Assembly: GCA_963682055.1 (NCBI GenBank)
Contig: OY821743.1
Span: 13,590,566 to 13,654,565, forward strand
DNA length: 64,000 nucleotides
Direction: 5' to 3'
DNA from: Primula veris
Lineage: Eukaryota; Streptophyta; Magnoliopsida; Ericales; Primulaceae
A model generated the notes under the pieces. It saw nothing but the letters and a program-made list of their open reading frames with translations. It was not told the DNA's origin and did not search any database. The translations under genes and the position numbers were made by a program. Below are positions 1 to 10,700 of the stretch, piece after piece (position 1 is the stretch's first letter; each line of letters begins with the position of its first letter).

Positions 1-170
1 GTGTTGGTTGCTATCTAAATCATAATGTTTAATCTTTATGGTGTATGATTGTTGAAAGCGCTAGATTATTGAATAAAAGTGATATATTTCCGTCTGGATT
101 TGTATATTCTTGTCTGACCATACTATTCGTCGTTCTGTCTTCCTCTTGGCATAGGTTTGTGACATATCAG

Positions 171-3100
171 AGTTAATGTATAGTTACTTTTCAAGTGTTA
201 ACTTTTTGGAGGATTCTGGAGCCTTAGTGTTATTCACCGTAAGTTTGTTGTTTTTTTTATCAGCTTTTGGTCAGTTGGTATATTTTTCTTTCTATTGAAC
301 ATTGTTTAGCTTATATTCTGCGTAGTAACTTTATGTTTACTTTTTACTAGGAACTAGAAAATCAAACAGCCTCTTATTTAACAAAGGAGCCGAAGCGGAG
401 AAGGAAGAATTCATTACCAGTAACGTACAGTTTTGTTTTTTTTAGATTCACAGATGTTAATTACCCATTGACTTTTTTAATGAAGGGAATGTTTCCATAA
501 TGTGTCCCCATCAAATGAAAATATTTTGTTCTTTCCTAATTCATATTCAAGATGAAAAGGTCTAAAAAATTGTTAGTGTTCATTTGATCACTCAAGTCAC
601 TTACCAGATTATATTATTTGTGACATGTTTAATGTATCACCTTGTTTAATTATGTAACCATTAAAAAGTAGCTATTAGTTTGCTGACATCCCATTTCTTG
701 ATGGTTTAGTAGAACTAGTCTATCAAATAAAAAAAAAGGGTTGAGTTACTAAATAGTTATAAAAACATTATATTCCATACTAAATTGTACATTATCAAAT
801 CATGTACAGGGTACTTTTTCTCTCTAGTGACTGCTATCCTTCTACTATTCTTTTTGTTAGATTATTTGCCATTTGTATGTTTTCTTAAAGTTCTCATTAC
901 CCCTTTTGAAAATAAAAATTATGCTTTTTTCCAGGAACCTGATAATGTGCATTCCATTCAATTTATTCCTACGCGGAAATGCAAAGCAAAACCACAAAAT
1001 GAAACCCAAGAAGGAACAAATCCCCCGCTAATAACCGCAAACCAATATGCATCTCGTAACGCATTGCTATCTTCACTGGTTGTGGGGTGGTCTCCCATCA
1101 TTCAATCACTGTGTCAGATTGGAAAAAATTCAACAAATTCTTCATCTAATTATTTTTCCATACTTGCGGTTGGTGGAAAATCTGGTAGAATTTCGTTTTG
1201 GAGAATCGACAAAATGCAGTATTTCTCTCCCCTGAGCAACAAAGATTCAATACCTGCAATTCTTATTGGGATTCTCCAGGCACATAGTGGGTGGGTTACT
1301 GCAATTAGTTGGTCGTTATTTGATTCTGATAAATCAAATTCACAGCTCTTTTTGGCAACAGGGAGTTCTGATGGAAGGTGATTTTTTTTAATTTGAATAG
1401 ATGTTTTAAGTTTTGTACTGTTGCTAGTCTTTCTTGTTTAAGAATGATGGTCCTAGAAGACTGAGGATTTGCGTTTGGATTTTCAGATACTTTTAATTAA
1501 GATAGAACCTTTGGTAAAAATACGCACAACCTTTTTTGTCAATATGGACGCCTTTGTAATAGGTTCAGATGAGTGGACAAACTGTGCCTGTGGTTCTAAG
1601 ACCTTGTTTGGTGGCAGCTTTTAAGTTCACTTTTCTTGCTTAAAAGTTGGTCAACATATAGTAGATCAGCTTAAAACTTTGGATTTTTTTGTTCAAAGAG
1701 GTTAAGAATTTCCGGCTGAATGAACTTGGCTTTTTTGTGCAACAATATTTCCAGCTTATTTGCTTAGAAACTGCAACAGAACAAGCCATAAGTAATCCTT
1801 CTAGTTCCAATATCTAATTGACAAGTTTAATACTACTCGAATGTACTTAAGCCTCTAGAATGATGAAGACGACTCAATTTTGTCTTATCAAATTCAAAGA
1901 TGTTATGTAGAAGTAGAACCGTTCAAATAAGAATTAAAATTCTTCTTATTCTCCATGCTCATCTTTTTTTTTCCTCTTTTTTAGCGTGAAAATATGGATG
2001 GGCTATACTGCAGAACAATCAAAGTCATCAGAAGTTAATTTTACTCCATTTTCTCTGTTTGCCGAGGTTAGCATTCTCATATGTATTTTGCCTGTTCGTT
2101 CTGTCTCGTTATGTGTGGAAATAATCTTTCTTTTATTCTTATATTGCATCTCTACTTTTGATTAGGTTTTACCTGCCAATTTCGTTCCAATCTCCGTAGT
2201 TTCACTTATAGTGTCCAAAACTTTGCCGAACAGAATGCATTTGGCTGTTGGAAAAGGATCTGGATCATTTGATGTATTTATATGTAACCTGGCAACCTCG
2301 GCCAACAAAGTCACTAAAATTGGCTCATATGAGGCACATAATAATATTGTAAGTCTTCTAATAGTTGCTAAATATTTTTTAATCAGTGTTTTTTTCTAAT
2401 AATATAAGGAGTTTATCAGGTGACAGGTTTAGTGTGGGCATTCGATGGTTCTTGCTTGTATAGCTGTAGTCAGGTAAAGAATTCAAGTTTGTGTTTTTGG
2501 TATTAATGTATATTCATCTGTTTGAGCTTATATTATTTAGTACAATGACATCTGTCATATCTGTTTCAGGACAATTCTGTCCATAGTTGGAATTTAATTG
2601 ACAACACTCTATCTGAAGTGCCAATTCCATTAAACCCTCTTGATGAAAACACCACCGATCATGTATGGTGCAACTATAACTTTTATTTTCCATCTCAACA
2701 TTTTTTTGCGGCAAAAGATCTGATTATTATTATTTCGTAAAATAGACTTTTTTCCATCTTTTTCAGGTTCCAAAAAATTTTGATTTATGCTTTGGTCTGG
2801 CAGTATCCCCTGGAAATATGGTTATTGCTGTGGTACGATTCTTCTCCCTTGGGTTCTCTTATCTTCTACACACTACTGCCTTCGTTGGTTGCAGCTTTTA
2901 AACTCAGTTTTTTTTATATCCTCGACTCTGTTTGGTTAATCAGCTTAAAAATCTTTTGGTTTCTGGAAATTTGGCTTTAAAAAGCTAGAAACTTTAAGCT
3001 GGATGTCTTTCTTCTGAAACTAAAAAAATCCAGCTTATTTGATTACAGTTTGCAACCAAACAAGCCTAAATTAGTTGTAAATGAAGCGAATACTAGATCA

Positions 3101-3481
3101 CATTTAGGCTCTGTTTGTTTTATTGTAAAATGAGTGTAAACAAACATTTACGGGTAAAATAGATTTTCCGGGTGATTGGTTTACCTTAAAACATTTTTTT
3201 TGGGAAAACTTTTCCCTCAAATCCAGGAAAATTGAGGGAAACGATTCCACCGCAAATAAAATTAGAAGCGGTTTACGGTGACTCTCTATATTCTGTTTAA
3301 TAATAGTATAGAAACTATAATTAATTATAGGTCATATTTCAAAACTATCTAAGAATTAGTCCAATTATACCTAATTAACAAACAAAAAAAAAGGAAAAAT
3401 TATAATAAATAACAAAAATTGAAAAAAAAATCTGAAAAATCTGAAAAAACTGAAAAAAGCCGAAAAAAGCTATAAAAAAGT

Positions 3482-3517
<36 letters not shown>

Positions 3518-5824
3518 TATTGAAAATAATTTATAATCAATGTTTTATCTTTTATACTTATAATTTTATGAGTTTATAAGTTAAAATTTTATAAGTTATT
3601 ACAAGTGACGTATGTGAAAGAAAAATGTGTTCAATTAAGGTTTCCTACGTATGTTGAGGCTTTTACCAAACAACGATTTATTTGTAAAAAAAAATTGTAA
3701 AAAAATTTTGAGGTAGAAATTTTTTATGCACCAATCACCCCGTAAATGAAAGACAAACACAAGTTTTCAATGTAAAACTTTCCCATGAAAATATTCCCCC
3801 CAGTAAAGCATTTACTATGAAACAAACGGAGCCTTAGTGTTCGCTTGATTGTTTATATTTGCACATCCTGGACTATCATTGCTTCAACGATGAAAGCTTA
3901 GCAAGTTGTCGTCCCAAGCCAATTTAAGTTTGTATAATGTAGTTTGCATAATTACTACAAAATCACTGCTAATATGTATTAATTAACTGCTCTTTTCAGG
4001 TGCGTAGTTTTGATGCTGAATCGTTAAATCCTATGTACCAGCAAAGGCGAGCTTTTATCTTCTCATTATTCTTTATTCTCCTTCACTTGAACGTCGCTAA
4101 CATTCACAACGTGTCTCACCTTTTTATAACTTGCTTTCAGAAACTAATGCATTTTTTAATTAAAAAACCAGGTCTCAGAAAGCAGCTGTGGAGTTCTTCT
4201 GGATCGGTGGGCAGCAAATAGACACAGAGTTTGATTTTGAGGTTCAAGGCTTGTCTAGTTTATCCCAGAGGGAAATTATATATTGGAAAGCTAATCTTTT
4301 GTGGTCTCTAAATCAATACAAATTTACAAATAAGCCTCTTGTTGTGTGGGATATTGTAAAAGCATTATCGACTTTCAAACAATGTTCACCGGAATATGTG
4401 GAGAGTTTATTATCAAAGTGGTTGGTTTCTTTTATGGGGAATGAGTTGGATCTTACTATCGGAGAAATATTATCAGAATTCCCAGATTTACTCCCAAGAA
4501 TGAGCTCCCGAGAATTACACATCCTCAATATTATTATTCGACGTGCAATTCTTACAGAGATGAATGCAGATGAAATCAACTTAAAACAGGCAAATCAGAA
4601 AGGCCTTGCTGCTGGTGAAGATAAAAATCTTCCTTTGTGGCTAGACCTACTTTTTAGTAGTGAAAAAGAACTTCGAAAGAGGCTTTTGGTTTTTAGTTTT
4701 TCAACTATTCTAAGCCTTAGATCTCAGCCACCTCAAAAAACCAGTTGTCAATATCAACGACTTGTTGGAATTGCGCAAATGGAGCAATGGCTTGCACTAA
4801 ATCGGAGTCATATAAACGATCATCTGGAATCCCTTTCAAGTGACGTTAAAGATCTTCAGCTGAGGTACTGACACAAATTCGTCTTTTCATCTTTCTTACG
4901 GTATTTAATTTTCTATTCACAATTGTTGATATCTATTAATTTGGTATCTTTGCACCTTCCAGAGTTTACTTCATGTAAGATTTTGTAGTTGATGCCTCTA
5001 TGCGTCAATTAGTTATTTTATCTAGGCTTATTAACAGTTTTTTACACTAGCATGTCATATAACTTCATTTTTTAAAACTAACCTAAAGAAGTTAACAGTT
5101 AGTATCTTAACCTTATTTTTTTGTTCCGCTTGTGTACACCTCCAGTAAAGGATAGTAATAGTTTGGGGACTAAAATAGGAATAATGAGAGACTAGTAGGA
5201 GTACTATACAAGAGGAAAAAGAAAATTTGAATAGTTTATAAAGAACTTAATTTCATTTTTTTCTTAGTACCCCCGAGCTGTAAATTTGTGTCTTAAATTT
5301 GTTACTTACTAAAAGGAAGAAAAATGTATTGTTTGTGTTCCTATTGGCTTATTATTCTAATTTCTACGTTGTACAAAATTGAGACCAGATTAAACGTTGC
5401 TGTACAAAAATGTAAATATCCCTTTTAACTAACTTGGAATCCATTTTTCTTCTTTAACAGTAAGCTCCAAAAGATATGTGATTATGTACCAGAAGAGCAA
5501 TGCAGCTTCTGTTCAGCCCCGGTCCCATTTGAATCTTCAGAAGTCGGATTTTGCCGAGGTGATCAGAGCCATAAACTCCTCCGTTGTGGTGCTTCTATGA
5601 AGGTGTGCCCACTTACTCCCACATGGTTTTGTATGTGTTGTCGGAGACGAGTATCAAATCTACCACCAAGTGCTATTTTTAACTTGCCTTTTTATCCTTT
5701 AGATTTTGAGTTCTCGAATGAGAGTTTTAGGCTAGATTTACACCCAACGCCACTGTGTCCATTTTGTGGGATTTTGCTGCAGAGGTTGCAGCCTGAGTTT
5801 CTTCTCTCAGTATCACCGGTGTAA
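171..5824 (+). CDS. TFIIIC 90-kDa-type WD40 protein, 5' end outside window
   Basis: Likely a plant subunit of RNA polymerase III factor TFIIIC (GTF3C4/TFIIIC90 type; Arabidopsis has a transducin/WD40 relative). Exons read as 171-238, 351-419, 935-1377, 1985-2066, 2166-2348, 2420-2473, 2570-2662, 2767-2832, 4000-4046, 4172-4864 and 5461-5824. All phases join, giving 719 visible residues. The N-terminal part shows WD40 blades (GWSPI, LAVGGKSGRISFW, HSGWVTAISWS, GSSDG+SVKIWMG, AHNNIVTGLVW). The C-terminus carries a zinc-binding module: CSFC, then CPLTPTWFCMCCRRR, then CPFC, as in the TFIIIC zinc-finger family. The exon ending at 4046 needs a GC donor. The start codon and first exons lie upstream of base 1. 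The family call is strong; the exact subunit name is inferred. Confidence 0.85.
1600..1787. mobile_element. Small MITE-like foldback in intron
   Basis: Left end ACCTTGTTTGGTGGCAGC and right end GCAACAGAACAAGCC are imperfect inverted repeats, with subterminal AGCTTTTAAG / CTTAAAA motifs. The same family recurs at about 2879-3066, 11610-11658 and 62672-62815. It lies in the intron between the exons at 935-1377 and 1985-2066. The superfamily cannot be fixed by eye. Confidence 0.5.
2879..3066. mobile_element. Second copy of the same MITE-like family
   Basis: The left arm (TTCGTTGGTTGCAGC, then TTTTAAAC) pairs with the right arm (TTTGCAACCAAACAAGCC). The length is about 190 bp, like the copy at 1600. 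It sits in the 1.17-kb intron 2833-3999, just upstream of the Tourist-like element. Confidence 0.5.
3107..3833. mobile_element. Tourist/Harbinger-like MITE with TTA target duplication
   Basis: Terminal inverted repeats begin GGCTCTGTTTGTTT and end AAACAAACGGAGCC. The element is flanked on both sides by TTA (3104-3106 and 3834-3836), the target duplication of PIF/Harbinger elements. The 727-bp interior is AT-rich, contains an (AT)n tract at about 3484-3515 and has no transposase ORF. It accounts for most of the intron 2833-3999. Confidence 0.75.
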
Positions 5825-6644
5825 AACAATGTTTCCCTTGTATGTATAATAGGTGTATTTATGTCGCAACCAGACAGTTCTAAATTATCGATAGCTTTAT
5901 TAAACTAAGGGATTGTTTTCTAGCAGCTTGAAACCTCTTTTTTATTTCTTTATTTATTTCTTATTATCTCACAAGTTACAAGGTGTGCTTGGTTGGCCTA
6001 AAAAGCAAGTCTTTATGGCTTTTAAAAGATAAAAACGTACTTGAAACTGTTTTTGCTGGGATGAAAATGAACCCGTTTTTTGTTTCCCTCTCCATTTTCT
6101 GTTACTCAGCTTATTCATTTTTCAAACTGTGGGAAATCATTGCTTTTATTATGAAGTTTATCACCATCGTCATTGGTAGTAAAACATATCGGATTTTGGT
6201 TTACTTTGATTTACCTCAGAAATATTTATTGGTAGAAGAATAGTTTTGAACAATGAACATTATAATAAAGTTAAATGTCGTTTTGAAAGCTAGCGTCTAA
6301 GGAGATGTTCTTATAAAATATTACTCTTTAACATGTAGTTGTAGAGAACAGAGCAATTCATACTTGCACTCATGCCAATTTCGCATTAAAATTTAAACAT
6401 GAAACTCTGATTTTAGAAATATAATTGATGTCATTTCCTGATATTTCTATTTTTTCTAAATTAAACATTTAAACTAGCTAGTTTTTTAGTATTTCACCGT
6501 AAATGAAAAAGGGTAACAAGAGTTATAATAGCAGTTTGGTAGGCGGCAATATTACATAAAACTTGGTAAAAAAACATACATAGTCACAAATATAACCGAT
6601 GATGAGAATAGTTTTCCTTTCCATACTTATTTCCCATTTGATTA
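5825..6644. other. 3' flank of TFIIIC-like gene
   Basis: AT-rich spacer after the stop codon, probably holding the 3' UTR and polyadenylation region. The open frames here (for example 5983-6243) have no recognisable domain and no splice context. I see nothing else. Confidence 0.5.
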
Positions 6645-7445
6645 GGTCCGGAAAAAAATCCCGAAATCCCGATTCGTATCCCGACCCGTATCTGATCCGA
6701 AATTTTTCGATCCGAGAATAGTCCCGACCCGACAAACTTCGGGATCGGGATCGAGTGACAATTTTGATTTCGTCGGACGTCCTGACCCGACCTGATTTTT
6801 TAATTAATTTATATTTTATATAAAAATATAAATTAATTTATATCAAATGCAACTGATGATAATCGAACCTCATACATCTATCATACAATGTAAGCACTCT
6901 ACCGTATGAGTTACACTCTTTTTTGCTTTATATATTAGTTATAATTATATAAGTATAATATATATTTGTAGTTTTGAATATATGAAACTATTAAAATTAA
7001 AAATATACTTCAATTATAAAATTATATTGTTATTTTCAAGAAAGATAAATGATTATTGTTTTTCGATTATAAAAATTATAATGATAATGTATCTCTTTTA
7101 GTATGATAATTGTTGTTTGTGTAAATAAAACTAAATACTAAAAAAATATGATAAAAAAACGTATCAATTTTTTTATCTACTCCATTATTTGTAGTTTTAA
7201 ACTATTTTTTCTACTATATGTTAACTTTTTTTTTTCATTTATTAGAAATGTTATTTTTAAACTCGGATTATGTTTGGTTTTAATAGCATATTTAGATTTA
7301 TCAAATAAAAATTGTTAATAAAAAATGACGTCGTCGTAAAATAAAAAAAATATGTCGGGAGATTCGGGATAAATCTATCCTGATCCTATCGGGTCCCGAA
7401 AAAGTCAGGTCCTGACTTTTATCGGATCAGTATTTTTTTTATTTT
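6645..7445. mobile_element. GATCGGG-rich terminal-repeat element, copy 1
   Basis: The left end is rich in TCCCGA/CCCGACCC motifs (6650-6800) and the right end in CGGGTCCCGA/GTCAGGTCC motifs (7355-7435). The arms are opposed and the middle is AT-rich. A second copy lies at about 48325-49055. No transposase is visible. Inside, on the - strand at 6845-6920, is a tRNA-like module (box-A-like TAACTCATACGGTAGAG, box-B-like GAGGTTCGATTATC). Confidence 0.5.
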
Positions 7446-7795
7446 CAAAAGTAATCGGGTTGAGATATGGATTCACCATGTACGGATCGGGTTACGATCC
7501 AAACTCCGTATATAATTCTTGTATTTAACCAAAGAAAAAAGTGAGTCTGTAACGTTGCACACGTGTAACATGGACACCGAAAAACTGTAGAAAACCCTTC
7601 TGTTTCCCACGCAAACACTGTTATAGCAGTTGGATAGCCATTCTTTTCACATTCATTACTCACAAGTCATAACTAGTCTTTTTAAGTATTTATTTCATTC
7701 ATAACTAGTCTCAACTCAGCCTTCTTCACCCCCCTTTCTCTCGCACTAAAATACACAATAAACACATATGTATGTATACACAAAATCAGCAAAAG
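7446..7795 (+). promoter_or_regulatory. Presumed promoter and 5' UTR of the Agenet/DUF724 gene
   Basis: The region lies between the repeat element and the ATG. From 7720 it has a pyrimidine-rich stretch (CCCCCCTTTCTCTCGC) followed by an A-rich leader, typical of a plant 5' UTR. No exact TATA box can be assigned with confidence. An upstream in-frame ATG exists at 7772. Confidence 0.3.
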
Positions 7796-10700
7796 ATGGT
7801 GCATGACAATGTTTTTGAGTTGGGTGAATCTGTAGAAGTAAGCCCAGATGACAAAGGCTTCAAAGGATCATGGTATGAAGCCAAGATATTAAAGAAGTTT
7901 CCAAAAAAGGCAAACAAAGACAAACCCCCAAAACACTATGATATAGAGTACACCACCCTTCTTGAAGACAACGAGACGGATCGCCTCTCTGAGCGTATAC
8001 GAGCTGACTATGTGAGGCCGCTTTCGCCTCAGCCACGTGGCGCATTTGGACATGCATTCGGGCTTAACGATGTGGTTGAGGCTTACCATAGAGATGGGTG
8101 GTGGGTTGGTGTGGTTACTAAGGTCTTGGGAGAGTTACAGTGTGGTAAATATGAAGTTACTTTTACCGATCCACCGGATCGGATCAAATGTGGGAGTGAG
8201 GATCTTAGGGTTCATCTTCAGTGGAAAAACGGAGTTTGGCTCAAACCACAGGTCTATATAACTATATATATATATATATATACATGCATTACTCCCTGTA
8301 TCTATGCATGCAGTGCCGGCCCGGTATCTCGGAATGCCTAAGTCTCGAATTTTGTTCGTTGCTCGACAAATACAAATCGAAATAAAAACAAAATTAAATT
8401 GTAACCAAAGAGTTTCGAACTCATGATCTCCTATGTAAAATACCAAACTAGTTTACCATTTGAGCTATTGCAATACATAGTTGGATGTTGGCCGTAATTT
8501 TTTTTCTCGAATCAATTGCCCAAGGCCCAAGCCTTATTCATGCATGTGCTATACTTGGCAACTACAGAGTAAAAAATGATTTCTTTTATTTTTTTTGTCA
8601 ATATAATGGCGGGGCAAGAACCAGTATGCCACAATGTTCTATGATTTAATTTAGAGGATTGCGTACCTTAGTTTTTTTGATTATTTTTTATTGAACTTGA
8701 TAATACTAAGATTTATTCAATTTTGCATGTATTTAGGAACTGATACATTTAACTTGAAGGTAACAATGTTTTATTATTATTGAAAACTTTTATTGAGAAA
8801 ATTACATGAAACTTAAAAACGAAAAACCAAAATAAGCAAATCCGTTATCAACTCTTTTCTTTTTAAATATTTTACAAAAAATCTGATGTAGCCTGTTTTT
8901 TCCAGTGTTTTAAAAAGCACTAAGATAACCAAAACGTTTTCATGAGAGATATGCTAAAAGCGCTAATAGCTTTGAAGCGTAAAGCGTGAAATTTTTACAA
9001 TAGAAAAATATACATGTTTGAACAATATAGAAAAAAAACATGTTTGAAATATATTTTTAAAACATCACTTTACGTTTTTTTATTTACCTAAAATTGAAAT
9101 ATTTCAGAAATAGAAAAACACAAACTAATTTTAATATTTCTACTACTTGAAATTTTCAATTGTTGTGGTTCGTTAAAATAAGCACTTCATTAGCACGTGT
9201 TATAGAATTTGTTTGGAATTATATTTTTCAAAAAATTGCTAACCCTAAAACGGCGTCGTTTTTGTAGGTTTTTGTAAAAATAAAATCAAAATTACACTAC
9301 AAGTCCCGAAAAGCGCACTTTTTAGCCTAAATAGCGCAAAAAGCGTAACATAAGTGTAAAAAGCACACTAATAGTGATATAGCATATGCAAAAAAAAAAC
9401 CACTAACCACTATATCGGGGTAATAGCGCTATGAAGCGCGCTTTTTAAAACACTGTTTTTTTTAACATGTTATCTGCATTTTTCTTTAGGCGTTCTTGGC
9501 CCAATGAATCTTGTGAAATTTGCGGAAAAAAAAATGTTATTCTAGGAATCCTAGACTGGGATCTATTTTCTTTTTCGTAAGACGTTTTCTTTTCTTTTAC
9601 ATTTTCCACCAACAAAACCAGGAATTTGAGATGCAGACATCACTTGTAGTTATAGTTATAATAGGAGTATTTTTCTTAAGGGATGAATTTTTTGTTCTGG
9701 TAATAGCTCGGACTTAAGTGGTTCAATATTATATCAGTAAACATTATTTAATTAGTAGTAAGTTGTAGGCTTCAGTTATAACTAACATTTTGTGCCAAAA
9801 GAGTGACATTTACGTTTAAGTAAGCCAGTAACTCAAATAGTGCATACTGCATAGTCAGATGTGAATTGTGAATGCGTTTATGTTTTTATGCTTCAACCAT
9901 ACATATTTAAGAGGAATTTGGGGGATCTCAAAGCCAGATGTAAAGCTCAATTTAATAGATGAAGTTATATTTACCACCAAAATTTCAATGATTTGATTTA
10001 CAGCATGAATGGGATGTCATATATATACCACTAGTAATCGTGCCCCACACGTTGCGTGTGTGACGTGCAATGCAATTAAAATATAGAAAATAAGTGTACT
10101 TATGATACAAATATGTAGATAATACAAAAAATAAATAGTATAAGATGATAAGACTTAAAAGAATGTTTGATTGTTAAAGAGTGATAAATAGTGTTATTAG
10201 TTATTACTTTTTATATTTTTTATGTGAGTATGGTATTATTGTAATTAATAAAAAAATGTAGGGGTATTTTTGGAAAAAAGTGCAAATTTTGGCAGAATAG
10301 TATAGATATAGATATCCAACTTTGAATTTGAAACCCCGTAAGATTGGCTATCAACAGTCAAACTTGTATCAAAGATTCACATCCTAACTCATCTTTAAGA
10401 TGTTCTCACATTTTCAATACTGATTTGAATTTCTCATTTGCGCCTAAACAAGCTTTATTCGTTTCCTAGCATCCATATTCTTTATTTCTCTTATATTTTG
10501 TACCATAGTACTTATAATTAGTTCTCGTATAAATTATGTTTCTTTTCCTTGAAAGTGGCCTTATCCGGGACCTCATTACCCTCTCTTATGTACTTGTAGT
10601 AATATTTTGTAATGATACAACCTGGTTATCAGTTTTTCGGATTCCTGTTTTATACATAACTTACTGTTTACAATAATACCATAATATCAGGAAGCTAGTC

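Noticed and set aside
5983..6243. 86-codon frame after the TFIIIC-like gene
   Set aside because: Phe/Leu-rich, AT-driven open frame without domain or conserved context.
6845..6920. Functional tRNA gene on the - strand
   Set aside because: Box-A/B-like motifs are present, but no convincing acceptor stem or anticodon loop can be drawn. It lies inside a repeat, so it is called tRNA-like only.
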